From Deinococcus sp. Arct2-2 (GTDB lineage Bacteria > Deinococcota > Deinococci > Deinococcales > Deinococcaceae): a stretch of DNA of 41,834 nucleotides. This document shows, one piece after another, positions 24,340 through 37,404 of the stretch (the first letter of the stretch is position 1; each line of letters begins with the position of its first letter). The notes under the pieces were generated by a model. It was not told the DNA's origin. It saw nothing but the letters and a program-made list of their open reading frames with translations, and did not search any database. A program made the translations under genes and the position numbers. The stretch spans positions 1-41,834 of the forward strand of contig NZ_SSNW01000054.1 of the NCBI RefSeq assembly GCF_004801315.1, written 5' to 3'.

Positions 24340-27228
24340 TTATCGAATTTGAGTTTGGAAGCAGGTACGGACAGTTTCGCCCGCCAGGAGTGTTCCGAAT
24401 GTTACCCGTAAGCTAGTGTTGAGGGTGCCTGCATCATCACCGGCGGCTGCCGTGTAGTTCCCAGTCGTCGTCGGGACGTTAGGTGTAGTACGGATCGACT
24501 TGATTGCCTTCCCGCTGTAGGCCGCGTCCGTTGTTACCGTATTAACCGCTGTACCCAAGCTATCGAGGGCGTCTGTGACCACATAGTTGGGAAGATTCGC
24601 TCCCCCAAGGTTGTGCGCGTCAACACAGTATTCCAGCACTTCTGTGGGTAGGCCGTTGCTGGTGGTGCCGAAGCGGGCCACCCCACCATTGTCCCGGATA
24701 TCTGCCGTGACATTACGTACGGCTTTGGTTAAGGTGGACAGAACCAACTGAGTGGTGGCGCTGGCGCTATTCCCTGTAGCCGCGTCCGTAGGCGACTCGC
24801 CCGCATTGCTGACAGTGCTGGTGGTCGTGAAGCTTGGGGCGGCGGCCGTACCAGGTGCGACTTTAAGGTTGCTCAGCGTAATGGTCTGTGGAGTGCCTAC
24901 TGTGATGGTGCTGGGCGTGGTACAGGTGATGACCTGGCCGCTGATACTGCAGGTCCAGTTGCCCGGTGTAGCTGCATACGTCCCTGTCCAACTGAGGGCA
25001 TTCGGTAGCGTCGTCGTGACCGTAGTAGTACCGACCGCATTTGCTGTGGCGGTCGTTACCATCAAGGTGTACGTGACGAACTGATCGCTTGCGGCTACCG
25101 GCGGGTTCGTGCTGGCCACCGTGCTGGGCCGCGCGAAAGCGGGTCCACTGATGGTCAAACTCAGGTTGGGGGTAGCGGCCGATACCGTTACAGGGACGGT
25201 GGCGGTGTCACAGGCTGTGGTAAACGTGCTGTCACACAGCTGGTAAGTGAGGGTATACGTGCCTGCAGGTGTGCTGGTAGGCACGACCAGTTGGCCGCTG
25301 GCATTGACACTCAGGCCAGTCAGTCCACCTGCGTTGCTTACGGTCACCAGGCTATTGCTCGTCGTGGCGGCCACAGCGCCGTTTGTATCGTTAGTCAGGA
25401 CGGGAACAACGCCGCCCGCGCCAATGGCCAGCGTGACGCTGGGATCATTCACAGCATTGATCACTCGGGTTTGCACTTGGCTGCTGGTGTTGTTGGTGCT
25501 GTTGGTTTCGGTAGTGCCGTTCGGAACCGTGAGGCTGGCGGTGTTGTTCAGAACCCCGCTACTGTTAGGGGCCGTGCCTGTGATGAGGTAAGTGAGGAAG
25601 TTGCCGTCAGGAACCGCGTTATTCGGGATGGCGTCGACTGACAGCGTACCCGTAGTAATCGTGACACTACTAGCGGTGAAGCTCTGGGTGCCACAGGTGG
25701 CCGTGCCCGTGGCTGTGCAGCTGACATCTGTGACAGTGAAGCCAGCGGGCAGAGCGTCACTGACAGGCACGGCACTGGCGGTACTGGTGCCATTGTTCCA
25801 GACCCGGACTGTGTACGTCAGGGCGCCGCCCGCACCCACGGCAGCGGGCGCACTCTTATCCACCGCGAGGTCCACTTCACCGCGAATGGTGGCGGGTGCC
25901 GGAGGCGTGGTGTAGGTAGCGAGCAGATCCACTGGGGGAAGGGGAGTGCCTCCTGGAAAGGTGTAGCCAGGGTTAGGGCCGGTGCCTGTACTGGTGGCGT
26001 ACACCGTGTTGTTCACGGGCGAGCCGGACCCGGGCACACTGGCAGTATTCGGATAGGTGACGCGCACTGTGAACTGTACCGTCACGGCTGCCCCCACAGC
26101 AAGCGTGTTGATCCCGCTGAGCAGACGAGTGTCCGACGTACCATTGAACGCAGTGTTGGCCGTGGCTATCCCGCTCGTAATGGCCGGCGCTGCGGTGATG
26201 GTCAGGGTAGGCGCACCACTGCTAAACGTGCGTGTGAGATCTTCCGTGATCTGCACATTGCGGTCTGGGATAGCGCCCGTGTTGGTGATGGTCACGGTGT
26301 AAGGCACATCGAAGACCGTGGGGCTGATGGCCTGCACGGCACCAGCAACTTTACTGCCGCTGATGCGTTCATCCGGGAACACGCAGGAGGCACCGTCGGA
26401 CTGTGTAGCAGCGCTCGCTGCGGTAAGGCGCGTGAATACGCCTGTGCTCAGATTGATGGTGCCGAACGTTCCACCGTTCTGATAGGCGTACAGCGTACCG
26501 CTGATGTCGAAAAATGCTGTACCAATCGCGTTGGTGCCGCTGACGCCTGGCCCACTACCATTTTGGGTCACGGTGCCTGTGGTGGGGTCAATCTTATACA
26601 CCACACCAGCGGCGGCGGCGCCGTCCGACACAGGAATGTTTGCGGTATACACGCCATACAACTGGTTGGTGACCGGATCAAACGCCATGTCAGCCATCGG
26701 CACCGAGGTGGTAAGTGCAATGGCACCCGTCCCACCGAGAGCACCACCCGCACTGGTAGGCAGCTGCACGGTGTAAATCCTGTTGTCTGTCTGCAAGAGT
26801 TTGATGTACATGAGGCCGCTGCTATTAACTGTGCCCGCAGCGACCGTACTGGCCGACGGAATATTCGCGAGGGAGGCCACCTCAACTGCACCCGTGGTGC
26901 CAAGACGATACAGACGGTACGCTGCTCCGCCTGTGGTGATGGGGTTGACGTTGACTGCATAGAAGTAGCCGTCAGCCTTGTTATACGCCAGAGCGTTGAG
27001 CGGCAGACTGGATACCGACACCCACTGCGCTGTCCCCCCACCCCCAAGGTTTCGGCGGTCAAGCAGGAAGAGGTTCGAACCGGTGCTACCGGTAGGTTGC
27101 CGGATCTGATAGAAGCGGGCGTCGCAGACATACGTGCTGCCCTGTGCCTGGGCTGCTACCGCGAACAGGAACGCCATGAGGGGTACCAGGCGAACTAGGC
27201 GAGCCCAGAGAAGTCGATATCGGTTCAC
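24340..27228 (-). CDS. Large exported DUF11-repeat protein
   Basis: The 962-aa product has a signal peptide (about residues 1-29, ending AVAAQAQG). The first 280 residues look like a beta-propeller-type N-terminal domain (DUF6923-like: [44 protein letters not shown]). The rest is DUF11/CARDB-type beta-sandwich repeats, marked by [40 protein letters not shown] and [13 protein letters not shown] cadherin-like stretch ([11 protein letters not shown]) lies between repeats. It starts with GTG, and GTGA overlaps the stop of the barrel-protein gene. It probably forms part of the outer-surface layer. Exact attachment is unknown. Confidence 0.75.
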   Translation of the reverse strand: MNRYRLLWARLVRLVPLMAFLFAVAAQAQGSTYVCDARFYQIRQPTGSTGSNLFLLDRRNLGGGGTAQWVSVSSLPLNALAYNKADGYFYAVNVNPITTGGAAYRLYRLGTTGAVEVASLANIPSASTVAAGTVNSSGLMYIKLLQTDNRIYTVQLPTSAGGALGGTGAIALTTSVPMADMAFDPVTNQLYGVYTANIPVSDGAAAAGVVYKIDPTTGTVTQNGSGPGVSGTNAIGTAFFDISGTLYAYQNGGTFGTINLSTGVFTRLTAASAATQSDGASCVFPDERISGSKVAGAVQAISPTVFDVPYTVTITNTGAIPDRNVQITEDLTRTFSSGAPTLTITAAPAITSGIATANTAFNGTSDTRLLSGINTLAVGAAVTVQFTVRVTYPNTASVPGSGSPVNNTVYATSTGTGPNPGYTFPGGTPLPPVDLLATYTTPPAPATIRGEVDLAVDKSAPAAVGAGGALTYTVRVWNNGTSTASAVPVSDALPAGFTVTDVSCTATGTATCGTQSFTASSVTITTGTLSVDAIPNNAVPDGNFLTYLITGTAPNSSGVLNNTASLTVPNGTTETNSTNNTSSQVQTRVINAVNDPSVTLAIGAGGVVPVLTNDTNGAVAATTSNSLVTVSNAGGLTGLSVNASGQLVVPTSTPAGTYTLTYQLCDSTFTTACDTATVPVTVSAATPNLSLTISGPAFARPSTVASTNPPVAASDQFVTYTLMVTTATANAVGTTTVTTTLPNALSWTGTYAATPGNWTCSISGQVITCTTPSTITVGTPQTITLSNLKVAPGTAAAPSFTTTSTVSNAGESPTDAATGNSASATTQLVLSTLTKAVRNVTADIRDNGGVARFGTTSNGLPTEVLEYCVDAHNLGGANLPNYVVTDALDSLGTAVNTVTTDAAYSGKAIKSIRTTPNVPTTTGNYTAAAGDDAGTLNTSLRVTFGTLLAGETVRTCFQTQIR

Positions 27229-30200
27229 TTTTGTTCTCCAATGGTCTCGTCAAGCGTGAGATCCAGGCGCAGGTAGAGGCCGGATCGGGTATAGGTGGCG
27301 CTGGGCAAGCCTTCGAATCCACGGAAGTTGTATCCGGCGGTCAGCCACGTGCCCTGGAGGGGGCGCACGCTGGCTTCTAGGCCGTAGCCGTAAGCCGTGT
27401 TGCTGGTGGCGGGCTGCGTAATCATGCGGCCCCACGCGCCCACGCCGAAGCGGTCGGTGATGTAGGCCGTGCCGCCGATCTGGGCCTGCAAGGTAAAGCT
27501 GGCGGGATCGTTGAGGAGGGTGCGGGTTTCCAGGCCTGCACGGGCGGCCCAGGTGGGCTGGCGGTATTCGGCGCTCAGGCCGGTGCTGAGTTCGGGCTGC
27601 GTGCCGCCCAGGCTGCCCTGCATGTAGCGGGCGTAGCCGAGGCTGTTGAAGGTGCGGTTGCGGTAGGCGTAGCCGAAGCTGGCCCGCAGTCCAGTCTTGT
27701 CGGCGGACCATTCGGCCAGCGCGTCGGCAGTCAGGGTCAGGTGGGGAGTGATGGTGCCGGTAATGCCGCCGCGCACGACTACGCCGAACTTGCCGCCGCT
27801 GTAGGTCAGGTCGGTGCCGGTGGTGGCGCTCACCCTGTCGCTGCGGTAGTTCACGTCTGCGCCTGCGCCCAGTTGAGCCTCATTTTTGTTCAGGTCGTAC
27901 AGGGCGCTGCCGCGCAGACCCACGTTCACGCGCTCAGAGAGGGTCAGGGCCGTGCTGACGCCGAAGCGGGCGCGGTTGCCTGCGCCGCTGGCGGTGGGCA
28001 GTTCGTAGCCCAGCGCGTAGTTCACGTTGCCGAGTTGAGAATCGAGGGTCAGGGCCGCCGACTGCGTGATGTTGTTGGTGCTGCCCGCGCCCCATGTAAT
28101 CGCGTCGCTGAGGCCCAAGGTCACTTTGTCGTTGAAGCGGTACTTGGCGGTGATGTTGGTGGTGGCGTCCAAGTTGCCGCTGAGGGGCTGCACATGCACC
28201 ACGTCGACGTCTACGGGGTTGCGGTGATAGCCGACGCTGCCCACTGCGCCGAGGCCGTAGATATCGCCGAAAGCGTACTTGAAGCCGCCGCCCACCGTAA
28301 ACGGAGCCACCCGGAATTCCGCGCGTGCACCCACGCTGCCGCCCTCGGTGGTGGGTGTGCGGTGAAATTCGCCGTCGGCAATGGCGTTCAGGTTCGCGCC
28401 CAGGCGGGCGTTGTAGTTCGCGCTGGCGTTCAGACCCACACCGAATCCGTTCAGGCCCGCGTAGACGGCATCCTGGTAGCGCACGCGGGCACTGAGGCTG
28501 TCGTCGCCCAATTTGGTGGTCATGTCGGCGCTGGCCTGCACGCCGCCCGAATAGGTTAGCAGTGCCCCGGCGTTCAGGGTGCCGTTGTCGTAGCGGCCAC
28601 CCACGCCGTAGGTCACGCGGTCATCTAGGCTCACGGCGGCGGCGCCCACCGAGTAATTCTCGCCGGTCTGCTTGATCTGTGCCCCGAAAGCCAAGCGGCG
28701 GCCATCTTTGGCGTTCAGCAGGCGGTAGCTGGCCAGCACGCGCAGGGTGTTCAGGTCGTTGTCCACGGTGTCCAGTGCGCGGGCCAGCGTAATAATTCCG
28801 GTTCGCACGTCCAACACGTAATCCACGTTGCGGGTCAGGGTCACGCGGTTCAGTTCTTTGCGGGTGCCGTCGGTTTGCAGGGTGCGTTCCAGCGTCACCA
28901 GCACCAGCGTTTCACTGCCCTCGGCAATGTCGGTGTTGGGAAGACGCAAGATGCGCGTGCCTTCGGGCGTCAGGGGGGTGTCGGTAATGCGGTCACGCGG
29001 CACGAGCGCGGCAAACGCGGCCACCGAGGGATTGGTTTTGGTGGAGGCGCTGAGAGCCGTAAACTGCTCGCCCACCGCCAGAATGTCTATGGGCAGCGCG
29101 GTGGTGCGGTACTGAGCACGGAAACTGGGGTGATCGTAGGTCAGCGCCACAGGATCGATGCCCTGCAGCGGCACGCTCTCGGTGCTGGCGTCTCCGGCCA
29201 CCGGGTAGCGGATCAGGGTGTTTTCGTTGGTGGGCAGGCCGTCCTTGTCGGCGGCGGCGTACAGTTTGCCCCCGGCCAGCGGGCCTTCGTAGTAGCCCTT
29301 GGCCTGATAGGTCAGGTCGTCCTGGAGGTTCAGGCTGCCGTCCAGTCCCAGCGTGGCGCTGAGCATGCCCACACCCACGCGGCTGGCGTCGGGGCGCACT
29401 TCAAAGCTCTGGCGCTGCACCTGGTCGCCGTTCAGCAAGTCCAGCTTCAGGGTGGTCGGAGAAGACTGGGGTTGCAGTTCCAGCACGCCTTCACCGTCGG
29501 TCAGGCGTACCTGATAGCCGCTCTCGCTGGGGTTGGCGTCGGGAGTGCGGGGCTCTAGGTTGGTGCGAACCGTCACGCTGCTCAGGGAAGCGAGGTTGCC
29601 GAAGGCGTCCAGCGCCCGGAACTTGACGCGCAGAGGCGTGCTGCCATCGGCCAGCATTTGGGTCGCCAGCACCTGAATCTCGGCAGTGCCGCCCACCAGT
29701 TGTACCGTGACCGTCTGGCCGTTCATGCTCAGCACGTTGGGGCCAGGTTTCAGGGGCACGCCCACGTAGGTCAGGCGCTGCACACCGCGCACGCCGTCTT
29801 GGGTGTTGGTGCCGATGGTAGAGGAGTCGACGGGTTGGCCGTTGACCGTCAGGGTGGGCAGGTCGCCCAGAGGGGCTTCGACAACCACGCTGATGCGGTC
29901 GCGGGTGCGGATCAGGCTGCCTGCGAGGGGCAGCTTGATGGCTCCGGCGTTCTCGGCGGTGATGTCGGCAAGGGGCGCGGCCAGCGGGCGAGCGGCGTTC
30001 AGGTCAGCAGCGTCGAATTTGCCTTCCAGCAGTTCGCTGCGGTTGCCTGCCAAGCGGCTGAGCAGAGACGGTGCGGCCATGACGCCTAACACGTCGGTAT
30101 GCGCCAGATCGTACTTGACGACGCCGCGCTGCGCTTTGGCATCGGTGGCCGGAATGACCCAATACAGTGTGCCGCTCGGCCCCACTACGGGGTCGGGAAT

Positions 30201-32051
30201 TGGCTGCTTGTTCAGGCGGCTGCTGCCGGGGGTCACGGTTGCGCCTGCGGGCGGCAGATGTGAAATCACCAATTCGTTCGAGCGTGTGGGCGCGTTGTAG
30301 GGCAGGCTGACCACGCTTTCGCGTACTTGGGCCGGGGCGGGCCGAACTTCGGGCACCACGACAATGGGTTCGGGCACAACAGATTCGGGCACGGGAACTG
30401 GCGCGGCAGTCAGCAGGCCACCCACAGTTTGCGGGGCGGGGCACGAGGGGCTGTTCAGTTGGGCGTTCAGGGTGGCTTCGCCCGGCGCGTCCACACGGGC
30501 GCGGTAGGTCAGCGTGCGGCTTTCGCCTGCGGCCAGCGTGCCTTCAAAGGTAGTGGAATCGAGGGCCACCAGGCCAGCGCTGGGCGTATCGGTCAGGACA
30601 AACGGCACGCTTTGGGCGGCAGTATTCTTCACTGCCAGGGTCACGGTCACTTCGTCGCCCACGGTGGCAGCGGCCAGTGGCGTGCGGCTCAGTTGCAGGC
30701 TGGTGGCGCTGGGCAGCACGTTCAGCGCTACCGTTTTCCCCTGTTCCCAGAGATTCAGGCGGGCGCTGACGGTCAGGGGTCCAGCGGTGGTGGCGGTGCC
30801 CACAACGGTCAATTCGCCGGGCCGCCCCGCATTCAGGGTGCCGTCCAGCGTGTTCGCGCCGCTGATGTCGAGTCTGGGCGTGTCCAGCGTCAGGTTCATG
30901 GGCAGGTCGCCTGCAAAAGCGGTGGTGACGCGGGCCGTCACCGTTACGCGGTCACCGACGCAGACCTCGGTCTTGTCGGTTTGCAGGCTCAGGGCCACTT
31001 CGGGGCGAATCTGAATCAGGGCTTCGGCGAGGCCGCCTTTGGGGACGCTCAGCTTGCTCTGATCCAGCGTCACGGTGGCTCCGGCGACAGGTGCGGCGGC
31101 CAGCCCGTAGTCGCCTACGGGCACGCGGCGGGTCAGGCTGCCGTCTACGCGTTCGGCCTTGCCGTTCAGGGTGAAGTCGGCGCTGGTGGCGGCCGTGCTG
31201 CCGGGCAAAATCAGTTCGGCGGTCACGCGCAGTTGTCCGGTCTGATCCACGCGGGTCAAGGTAATCGGGGTGGCGGTTCCGGCACGCAGCAGGCTAAATC
31301 CGGCGGTGTTGGAGTACTGCTTGGCCGTTCCCGGCTGACGCAGCTCGATCACGTAGCGTCCGGCGGCTTCGGGGATCTTCAGGTCTGTGTAGGCGAGGTC
31401 ACCGCTGACCGTCAGGGGCGTGATGTTGCCCTGCTCGTCGCGCAACTGGGCCTCCAGCTCGCTCGCGCCGTCGCCGTCGTACATGCGGACGATGTAAGGC
31501 ACAGTGCCGTCGGTGGTCATGTTGATGGCCGGAACCCAGTCCTGCGAATGAACATTGACGGTCAGGCGCTCGGCGGTCACGTCGGCGCTGACACCCGTCA
31601 GGCGCACGGCGAAGGTGTTCTTGCCGTTGCCTTTGGTTTCCACGTTCAGGCGGTACTGGCCCGCCGTCAGGTCTTGATCCAGCAGGGTCTCCCACGTGTG
31701 GGCACCGGGCGTAAAGGTGCGCCGCAGCACCACTTTGCCGCCCGCGTCGGTCACGGTAAAGGTGGTTGCCACTGCCGAACGGTTGGCGTCGTACTGCTCG
31801 TCACCGTAGTAGGTGTCGCTGCGGTAGTCGCTCTGGTCTACGCGGGGGCTGTACAGGTCAAGCTTGATGCGGCCCGTGATCGGCACGGAGAGGTTGAGGT
31901 TCTGGTCGCCCACCGTCCACATCAGCTTGTCGCCGATGCTGGTGAGGGGAAGGCTGGTGTCTATTTCTTGGGCCTGCGCCACCGAACCCGCTGCCAACAG
32001 GGCAGTCAGGGCGGTCAGGGAAGCCAGTGATGATGGTCTTTTGAAATTCAC
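27225..32051 (-). CDS. 1608-aa surface protein with a probable C-terminal outer-membrane beta barrel
   Basis: A signal peptide (about residues 1-27, ending SVAQAQ) is followed by about 1000 residues of beta-sandwich domains with CARDB/DUF11-like blocks ([19 protein letters not shown]). The last 500 or so residues show the alternating, Gly/Tyr/Asn-rich strands of an outer-membrane barrel ([40 protein letters not shown]), ending [13 protein letters not shown]. The protein may anchor the neighbouring DUF11 proteins to the outer membrane, or export or display them. The GTG start follows GGAGGT by 6 nt and lies 1 nt after the preceding stop. The barrel call comes from residue pattern only. Confidence 0.72.
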   Translation of the reverse strand: MNFKRPSSLASLTALTALLAAGSVAQAQEIDTSLPLTSIGDKLMWTVGDQNLNLSVPITGRIKLDLYSPRVDQSDYRSDTYYGDEQYDANRSAVATTFTVTDAGGKVVLRRTFTPGAHTWETLLDQDLTAGQYRLNVETKGNGKNTFAVRLTGVSADVTAERLTVNVHSQDWVPAINMTTDGTVPYIVRMYDGDGASELEAQLRDEQGNITPLTVSGDLAYTDLKIPEAAGRYVIELRQPGTAKQYSNTAGFSLLRAGTATPITLTRVDQTGQLRVTAELILPGSTAATSADFTLNGKAERVDGSLTRRVPVGDYGLAAAPVAGATVTLDQSKLSVPKGGLAEALIQIRPEVALSLQTDKTEVCVGDRVTVTARVTTAFAGDLPMNLTLDTPRLDISGANTLDGTLNAGRPGELTVVGTATTAGPLTVSARLNLWEQGKTVALNVLPSATSLQLSRTPLAAATVGDEVTVTLAVKNTAAQSVPFVLTDTPSAGLVALDSTTFEGTLAAGESRTLTYRARVDAPGEATLNAQLNSPSCPAPQTVGGLLTAAPVPVPESVVPEPIVVVPEVRPAPAQVRESVVSLPYNAPTRSNELVISHLPPAGATVTPGSSRLNKQPIPDPVVGPSGTLYWVIPATDAKAQRGVVKYDLAHTDVLGVMAAPSLLSRLAGNRSELLEGKFDAADLNAARPLAAPLADITAENAGAIKLPLAGSLIRTRDRISVVVEAPLGDLPTLTVNGQPVDSSTIGTNTQDGVRGVQRLTYVGVPLKPGPNVLSMNGQTVTVQLVGGTAEIQVLATQMLADGSTPLRVKFRALDAFGNLASLSSVTVRTNLEPRTPDANPSESGYQVRLTDGEGVLELQPQSSPTTLKLDLLNGDQVQRQSFEVRPDASRVGVGMLSATLGLDGSLNLQDDLTYQAKGYYEGPLAGGKLYAAADKDGLPTNENTLIRYPVAGDASTESVPLQGIDPVALTYDHPSFRAQYRTTALPIDILAVGEQFTALSASTKTNPSVAAFAALVPRDRITDTPLTPEGTRILRLPNTDIAEGSETLVLVTLERTLQTDGTRKELNRVTLTRNVDYVLDVRTGIITLARALDTVDNDLNTLRVLASYRLLNAKDGRRLAFGAQIKQTGENYSVGAAAVSLDDRVTYGVGGRYDNGTLNAGALLTYSGGVQASADMTTKLGDDSLSARVRYQDAVYAGLNGFGVGLNASANYNARLGANLNAIADGEFHRTPTTEGGSVGARAEFRVAPFTVGGGFKYAFGDIYGLGAVGSVGYHRNPVDVDVVHVQPLSGNLDATTNITAKYRFNDKVTLGLSDAITWGAGSTNNITQSAALTLDSQLGNVNYALGYELPTASGAGNRARFGVSTALTLSERVNVGLRGSALYDLNKNEAQLGAGADVNYRSDRVSATTGTDLTYSGGKFGVVVRGGITGTITPHLTLTADALAEWSADKTGLRASFGYAYRNRTFNSLGYARYMQGSLGGTQPELSTGLSAEYRQPTWAARAGLETRTLLNDPASFTLQAQIGGTAYITDRFGVGAWGRMITQPATSNTAYGYGLEASVRPLQGTWLTAGYNFRGFEGLPSATYTRSGLYLRLDLTLDETIGEQK

Positions 32052-32052
32052 T

Positions 32053-34863
32053 TCAGTACCTCCAGCTCACGAAAGGATCGGTGGTGGCCGCTCGGTCTTC
32101 CCCCGGCCCTTCGAGGCGGTAGGTGAGGTTGGTTTCACCTGCGGTCAGCGTACCGGTCAGGCCATTGCGGCCTTCTTTCAAAACCGCGCCTGCCGGTAAG
32201 GGATCAGTCAGAACAAACTCTTCCAGGCTGATAGGTGAGGTGATCTTCAGGTTCACCACGTAGCCGCCCGTGACCGGAATGACCAGTTTCTCGACGCGCA
32301 CATCGCCCGCGATCAGCAGGGTGCGGCGCAGCACGTTGATGTCGCCGCCCAGGGGGGCCAGCGGGAAATCCACGCTGGTCAGGCCGCGCACATGCACGGT
32401 CTGGGTGCCGCTCAGGTCGCCGTCGGCGGGCAGCTTCAGGGGCGGGTAGGGGGTGGTGTTGGGATCGAGGCGGAAGGCCTGCGTGCCGTACTGCACATTA
32501 AAGAAGTGGTAGCGGCCATCGGGGTCGGTCAGGGCCAGTCGGCCTCCGGCCATAATCACGCGGGCGCGGTCTACGGGCGTATCAAAGCCTTCTTCATACA
32601 GGCCGTTGCGGTTGCGGTCGATGTACACGATGCCCACTACGTCGCCCAGCGGCGCAAACTTCAGCGGATCGAGGCGGGTCACGGCTTCGGCGCGGTTGCT
32701 GGCAATAGCGCGGTTGGGGCCGCCTGCGCCGTTGCCTATCACGCTGACCGTATTGATCAGGGTGCCGACGGCCTGCGGGGTGATGCGGGTGGCGTAGGTC
32801 AGCACGATTTCGCCGCCTGCAGGAATCACGGTCACCTTCCAGTTCAGGGTGCTGCCCGTGCTGGCCGCGTTGGTCACGGTGGGATCGGGGTAAGCGGCTC
32901 CGGCCAGCGTGGTGGTTCCGGCGATGTACTCCAGCCCCACAGCGGGGTTGTCGGTAATGGTAGCGTCCACGATAGCGGTGGTGGGCGACAGGTTGCGAAT
33001 CCTCAGCGTGTAGGTCAGGCGGTCGCCGTAGGTAGCGACTTTGGCGTTCACTTCTTTGGTAATCACCAGACGCGCACTCCACACCGGAGTCTTCACTTCG
33101 TTGCTGGCCACCGGGGCGGGCAACTCACTGCTCACCAGATTGAAGATGTTCTTCAGTTCCTCACCGTCTACAGCGCGGCTAGACACCACCGTATCCATCG
33201 TGAGGGTGCGGGTTTCGCCGGGGTGCAGCGTGCCCAGATTCCAAGTGACGGCCTGCGTGCCTGCCGCGCCCGCCACGGTGCCACTGTCAGACGCCTTCAC
33301 GAAGTCGGTGTGGGCGGGCACCGGATCGCTGATAACTACGTTGGTCAGCGGGCGGGTGTAGGGGTTGCGAACCGACAAGGTGTAGGTGATCTTGTCGCCC
33401 GTGGCTACCGTGACATTGGCGGCCACCGAACTGGTTTTGACCAATTCGGGCAGGCCGCCCTCTACGGCTGCGATCAGGTCGCGGGTCTGGTTGCTGGTGC
33501 CCCGGTCGCCGTTGACAGTCAGCAGTGCGCCCAGTGCCCCGGCCTGGGTGGGGGTGTAACACACGCGCACAAAGGCGGTCTGCCCCGGATCGAGCACGAG
33601 GGGCTGCACCAGGGGACCGCCGCTGGCATTCAGGAACTCGGCTTTGGCCGCGCCCTGCGGGTAAGTGACGGTGACCGTAAAGTTGTCGCGCACATCGCCC
33701 GTGTTCTTGACGGTGTGATCGAAGCAGACCACTTGGCCCACGACGGCGAAGGTTTTGCTCTGGCTGTCGGCGGCGGTGCCTTCGGGCGCTTCGGGGTTGC
33801 CTTCTGGCCCGATGGCGACAGCGGGCAAGTAACGCACGTCGGCGGTGGCCGTGCCCGTAACAATTGTGCCCCCGGTGATGGCCGTAGCCACGTTGGGAAT
33901 CATGCGGTTTTCGGCGGTTGGCCCGGCCAGCATCCGGAAGCTGAGGCTCAGGCGAGCGCCCGCCGCCAGCGTCGGCACGCGCACCCGCACGCCACGTACC
34001 TGTGCGGGTTCGGTGGCCTGCCAGGTGGTGCCGTCTGCGCTGTAGTCCAGCACCGCGCCAACTGCATTATTACTTACGCTGGCACTGCCTGTCACGAAGG
34101 TCAGGCCGAGGGCCAGTTGGTCGGTCAGGATGTCGGTCAGCACGACTTCGCGGCTGTCGCCCTGTCCGCCGTTGACCGTGTTCACCGTGACGGTGCTTTC
34201 GGTTCCAGGGCGTACCAGTGCGGGCGAGAAGCTTTTGTCGACGGCCAATTCGGGGGGCGGCCCTACGGTGATGCGGCTCACGTTATCGGCGTCGGTTGCG
34301 CCGCCCACGCCACCGCAAGAGCCGATCAGGTTAATGAAGGCTTCTGCACGGGCGCTCTGGTCGGTGCTGACCACGACCAACAGGTTGGCGCTGCCGTCGG
34401 CGGGCAAATCCACGCTGCTGACCACTGGCTCGTTGGCGTCCACGCCCCCGTTGTTGTTGAGGTCGTTGTAGACGCCCAGCACAGGTGTAAAGGTGCTCGC
34501 CGTTTCTACGCGGCCCACGACCCCCAGTACCGAGGGCGTGTTGCCCGCATTCACGATGGTGTATTTGAAGGTAGTGGTTTCGCCGGGAAGCAGGGTGGCG
34601 CTTTGGCCGGGAGCCAGCACCGAGCCGTTGGGCGTAATGCTGACGGCGCACACGGCCTGCACGGTGGTAGACACCAGATTGCTCTGGGCGGTGGTCGGGC
34701 CACCCGGCACCAGCGGCTCGAACGATCCGGTAGCAATGTTGGTGATGGTGGTTCCCGCAGGGGTTCCGGCGGCGTTGGCCCACTGGCCGCCCGCGCAGGC
34801 ACCTAGCGCCAGCAGCGCAGACATCAGTTTCAGGGGGGATGTAGATAAGTAGCTCACGGTCAT
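32053..34863 (-). CDS. 936-aa exported DUF11 / SdrD-B-like adhesin-type protein
   Basis: A signal peptide covers about residues 1-31 ([15 protein letters not shown]). It is followed by [17 protein letters not shown], a motif shared with the two upstream proteins. Four or more DUF11-type repeats follow, each with blocks like [20 protein letters not shown]. An SdrD-B-like module [18 protein letters not shown] lies near residue 740, with Asp/Asn spacing suited to calcium binding. A GAGGAGA ribosome site precedes the ATG. It is the first gene of a three-gene block with the barrel and 962-aa proteins. Confidence 0.78.
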   Translation of the reverse strand: MTVSYLSTSPLKLMSALLALGACAGGQWANAAGTPAGTTITNIATGSFEPLVPGGPTTAQSNLVSTTVQAVCAVSITPNGSVLAPGQSATLLPGETTTFKYTIVNAGNTPSVLGVVGRVETASTFTPVLGVYNDLNNNGGVDANEPVVSSVDLPADGSANLLVVVSTDQSARAEAFINLIGSCGGVGGATDADNVSRITVGPPPELAVDKSFSPALVRPGTESTVTVNTVNGGQGDSREVVLTDILTDQLALGLTFVTGSASVSNNAVGAVLDYSADGTTWQATEPAQVRGVRVRVPTLAAGARLSLSFRMLAGPTAENRMIPNVATAITGGTIVTGTATADVRYLPAVAIGPEGNPEAPEGTAADSQSKTFAVVGQVVCFDHTVKNTGDVRDNFTVTVTYPQGAAKAEFLNASGGPLVQPLVLDPGQTAFVRVCYTPTQAGALGALLTVNGDRGTSNQTRDLIAAVEGGLPELVKTSSVAANVTVATGDKITYTLSVRNPYTRPLTNVVISDPVPAHTDFVKASDSGTVAGAAGTQAVTWNLGTLHPGETRTLTMDTVVSSRAVDGEELKNIFNLVSSELPAPVASNEVKTPVWSARLVITKEVNAKVATYGDRLTYTLRIRNLSPTTAIVDATITDNPAVGLEYIAGTTTLAGAAYPDPTVTNAASTGSTLNWKVTVIPAGGEIVLTYATRITPQAVGTLINTVSVIGNGAGGPNRAIASNRAEAVTRLDPLKFAPLGDVVGIVYIDRNRNGLYEEGFDTPVDRARVIMAGGRLALTDPDGRYHFFNVQYGTQAFRLDPNTTPYPPLKLPADGDLSGTQTVHVRGLTSVDFPLAPLGGDINVLRRTLLIAGDVRVEKLVIPVTGGYVVNLKITSPISLEEFVLTDPLPAGAVLKEGRNGLTGTLTAGETNLTYRLEGPGEDRAATTDPFVSWRY

Positions 34864-35110
34864 GGTCTCCTCGGTGGGAAGTGGGGAAGGGAAAAAGTAG
34901 CTTAGGGACGGCGAAAGTGGAAGTTTAAAGAAGATCTATGAATTTTTCGGCTTTTAAAAGGGGCCAGAGGAAATGGACGGCAGCTCATCAACGTCATTCA
35001 GTGTGCTGGAGCGGTTCTGACATACCTATGACGGCAGAGCTAAAAGGGGGAAGTCTTTAGGTGTACACCCGATAAGGGGATGCGGTGTCAGTAAAAAGGG
35101 CGGCAGGTAG

Positions 35111-35145
35111 AAAAATGGTGCGCCCTAACTGAACAGGGACGCACC
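35111..35145 (-). terminator. Rho-independent terminator of the 748-aa gene
   Basis: On the minus strand GGTGCGTCCCT pairs with AGGGCGCACC around an 8-nt loop and is followed by ATTTTT. It lies 13 nt after the stop at 35158. It should separate the upstream exported-protein genes from the three-gene block downstream. Confidence 0.8.
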
Positions 35146-35157
35146 AGGGAGAGAGGG

Positions 35158-37404
35158 TTACTTGACTTTAACGGCGATGTCGAGGCGGATGCTGGCCTTG
35201 GCTGGCACGATGTCTGCGGCGGTGATGGTGCTGCTTGCATCGGTGTCTACAGCTACTTCGAGGCTTGTGATGACCGTTCCTGTGGCGGGGGCGGTGGCAG
35301 TGAATGTTCCGCCGTTGACCTTGTAGAACACGGTGCCGAAGGAAGTCGTTCCATCTGCCAACAGGGCCGTAGCGGAAGCCGATACGAAGTCGGAGAAGGT
35401 GTAGACGTTGGTGGTGCCGGTTGCGTTGCTATCGGTAAGCACAAAGTTCTTCACGATGCTGTTGAAGTTGTTCTTGGCGATGATGGCGTAGCGGATGGTG
35501 TCGCCGGGAGCGGCGTTGAGGGTATTGATATCTGTTGCGACGGGGGTAGGTGCAGTTGCGCCCTTGGTCTGGTACTTAGCTACAGCAATGCCGCTGTTGG
35601 CGTTACTAGGGCCAGTGGTGGGATCGGTGCTGGTGGTAGGCTTGGTGTTAACAACGGCAACCTTGATCTCGTCGTTGGTGTCCGTAGCGGTATCGCCGCT
35701 GTAATTCCCGGTAGCAGTCTGTAAGACCAGAGGCTGGGGGAAGGGGTTGGCGGTAGTGGGGGTCGCAATATTGACTCCTGTAGTAGCAACAGCACCAGCA
35801 GGAACGTTGACCACAGCGTAGAAGTCTGCACTCTTGCCGGGGTCGATGGGGCTGGTGACGCCACCGGTGAGAGCCACACCAGTTGCTGTGTAGTACGTGA
35901 CTGTTGCTGCGGGAAGGTTATTCCCATTGACATCCTTGAAAATTATGTCTGTGGCCGTCAGCGTGTACGTCTCAGCGTAGGTGCCCGTGTTGCGAACGCT
36001 CATGGGGAACACGGCGCTGGCGTCGGCAGTGGTGTTGAGCGTGAGGTTGGTTGCTCCGCCCGGGCTAACGGTTTCAGTGGGGGTCAGCGCCGAATTTGGC
36101 ATCCCCGTAGGAGCAGAGCCAACCGTGTCGCCAAACTGCATGTCGGGCGGGTAGATGGTCAGCGTGCCGGTGTCCAGCGGGTTGGTCGAGGGCACATTGC
36201 CGGAGAACACTTGTACAGGAACATCAATTTTAGTAGCAGAGGTATCCGAGTCGGGGTAGGTGACGACGACTTGGAAGGGTACGCTTCCGCCGGGGGCAAC
36301 AGGGCCGCCGGGCAGGGTGTAGAGGAGTGCAGTTGGGTCAGGTGTCAAGACATTGCCGTCTTTGTCCAGCACTTTGATGATAGTACCAGTGGGCAGACCA
36401 GCAGTAGGGATTTTGATCTTCATGACATCAGCTACAAGGCCGCCGTTCTTCACGTCGCCGACGAAGGTGACAATATCGCTTGCGGTGTTAGTGTCGGACT
36501 TGGGGTAGGCCGCCTGGTCGCCTGTGGTGGGGTCGGCAGTAATGGTGGTGCCGGGGTTATTAGTCACACCGGTATTAGCAGGAGGCGTGTAGGTATTGGG
36601 GTTGGTTACCGTAGGGCCGGTAACGCCAGGAACCGTGCCGCTGACAGGAGGAGTGACAGCAGGGGTGCCGGGGGTGGTATCGGCTGGGGGTTCCAGCGTT
36701 ACAACTGCGGTGGCAACCGTCACGCGGGTAAACTGCAAGTCGCCCGTCGTGGTGTTGTTGGTCGCTTCAATGTATTGGGTGAAAGCGCCGGAAGAAGGAG
36801 CGGTGGGGTAAGCAGTGGTGTCGGTGCTGGCAGGAGCCGTACCTTTAGGGCTGGCCGAGAACTTGTTGGTCGCAGCGGCTCCAGTGATCGTAATGACTTG
36901 GATGATGTCTTTCGTACTGTTGGTACCGGTGTCGGCCAGCGTTACGCTGGTGATTTCATTGGCCGGAACGAAGCTAGTCGTACCCGCGGGGTAGTACTTC
37001 ACGCTCGTAGGTGCATTTTCCGTGCCAGTGGTATCTGCCGCAAGATTGACGACATACCCGTTGATGTTGCTGTTGTTCACAACGCTGTAGTTGGTGGCGG
37101 TGTTACTCGTTGCTGCAACGTTAGGAATGTCATAGGTGGGCGTACCGGTAGCAGGAGTCGAGGCCGTGGTGCCGTCGGCTTGACTTCCTTTGTAGATGAT
37201 GTCAAAGCCGGTAATGGGCGTGACAGTGGTAATAACTTCGTTAGACAGCACGGGGTTGACGACTGCTACGCCGGTCGAGGGATCGGTGAAACTCGCGCTG
37301 GCCACGTTCTTGATCTCTGTTCCGGCGGTGGTGCGAGGAGCGGCGGCGGCGGTACAGGCGGCCATAGCTACCATCAGGGCAATCGAACGGGAGTTTACTT
37401 TCAT
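35158..37404 (-). CDS. Exported Thr/Pro-rich protein (748 aa), paralogue of the next upstream gene
   Basis: The ATG at 37404 is chosen because AAGGAG lies 7 nt upstream and a signal peptide follows at once (VNSRSIALMVAMAACTAAAA). The frame extends 40 codons further upstream without looking coding. The mature protein starts TTAGTEIKNVASASFTDPST, then long Thr/Val/Ala beta repeats. In the middle is a Pro-rich hinge (TPPVSGTVPGVTGPTVTNPN) that has a counterpart in the upstream paralogue. Lysine and aromatic residues are rare. It is probably a surface or S-layer-associated protein, with a terminator right after the stop. Confidence 0.72.
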   Translation of the reverse strand: MKVNSRSIALMVAMAACTAAAAPRTTAGTEIKNVASASFTDPSTGVAVVNPVLSNEVITTVTPITGFDIIYKGSQADGTTASTPATGTPTYDIPNVAATSNTATNYSVVNNSNINGYVVNLAADTTGTENAPTSVKYYPAGTTSFVPANEITSVTLADTGTNSTKDIIQVITITGAAATNKFSASPKGTAPASTDTTAYPTAPSSGAFTQYIEATNNTTTGDLQFTRVTVATAVVTLEPPADTTPGTPAVTPPVSGTVPGVTGPTVTNPNTYTPPANTGVTNNPGTTITADPTTGDQAAYPKSDTNTASDIVTFVGDVKNGGLVADVMKIKIPTAGLPTGTIIKVLDKDGNVLTPDPTALLYTLPGGPVAPGGSVPFQVVVTYPDSDTSATKIDVPVQVFSGNVPSTNPLDTGTLTIYPPDMQFGDTVGSAPTGMPNSALTPTETVSPGGATNLTLNTTADASAVFPMSVRNTGTYAETYTLTATDIIFKDVNGNNLPAATVTYYTATGVALTGGVTSPIDPGKSADFYAVVNVPAGAVATTGVNIATPTTANPFPQPLVLQTATGNYSGDTATDTNDEIKVAVVNTKPTTSTDPTTGPSNANSGIAVAKYQTKGATAPTPVATDINTLNAAPGDTIRYAIIAKNNFNSIVKNFVLTDSNATGTTNVYTFSDFVSASATALLADGTTSFGTVFYKVNGGTFTATAPATGTVITSLEVAVDTDASSTITAADIVPAKASIRLDIAVKVK

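Noticed and set aside
30327..32030. Plus-strand open frame of 567 codons
   Set aside because: It is antisense to the 1608-aa protein, with low-complexity Gly/Gln/His composition, so not a gene. The long plus frames at 27741-29558, 36211-37437 and 37610-39388 are rejected for the same reason.
32392..34806. Plus-strand open frame of 804 codons
   Set aside because: It lies wholly opposite the DUF11 gene, is rich in Gly, His, Val and Gln from reversed codon bias, and has no ribosome site. It is a shadow.
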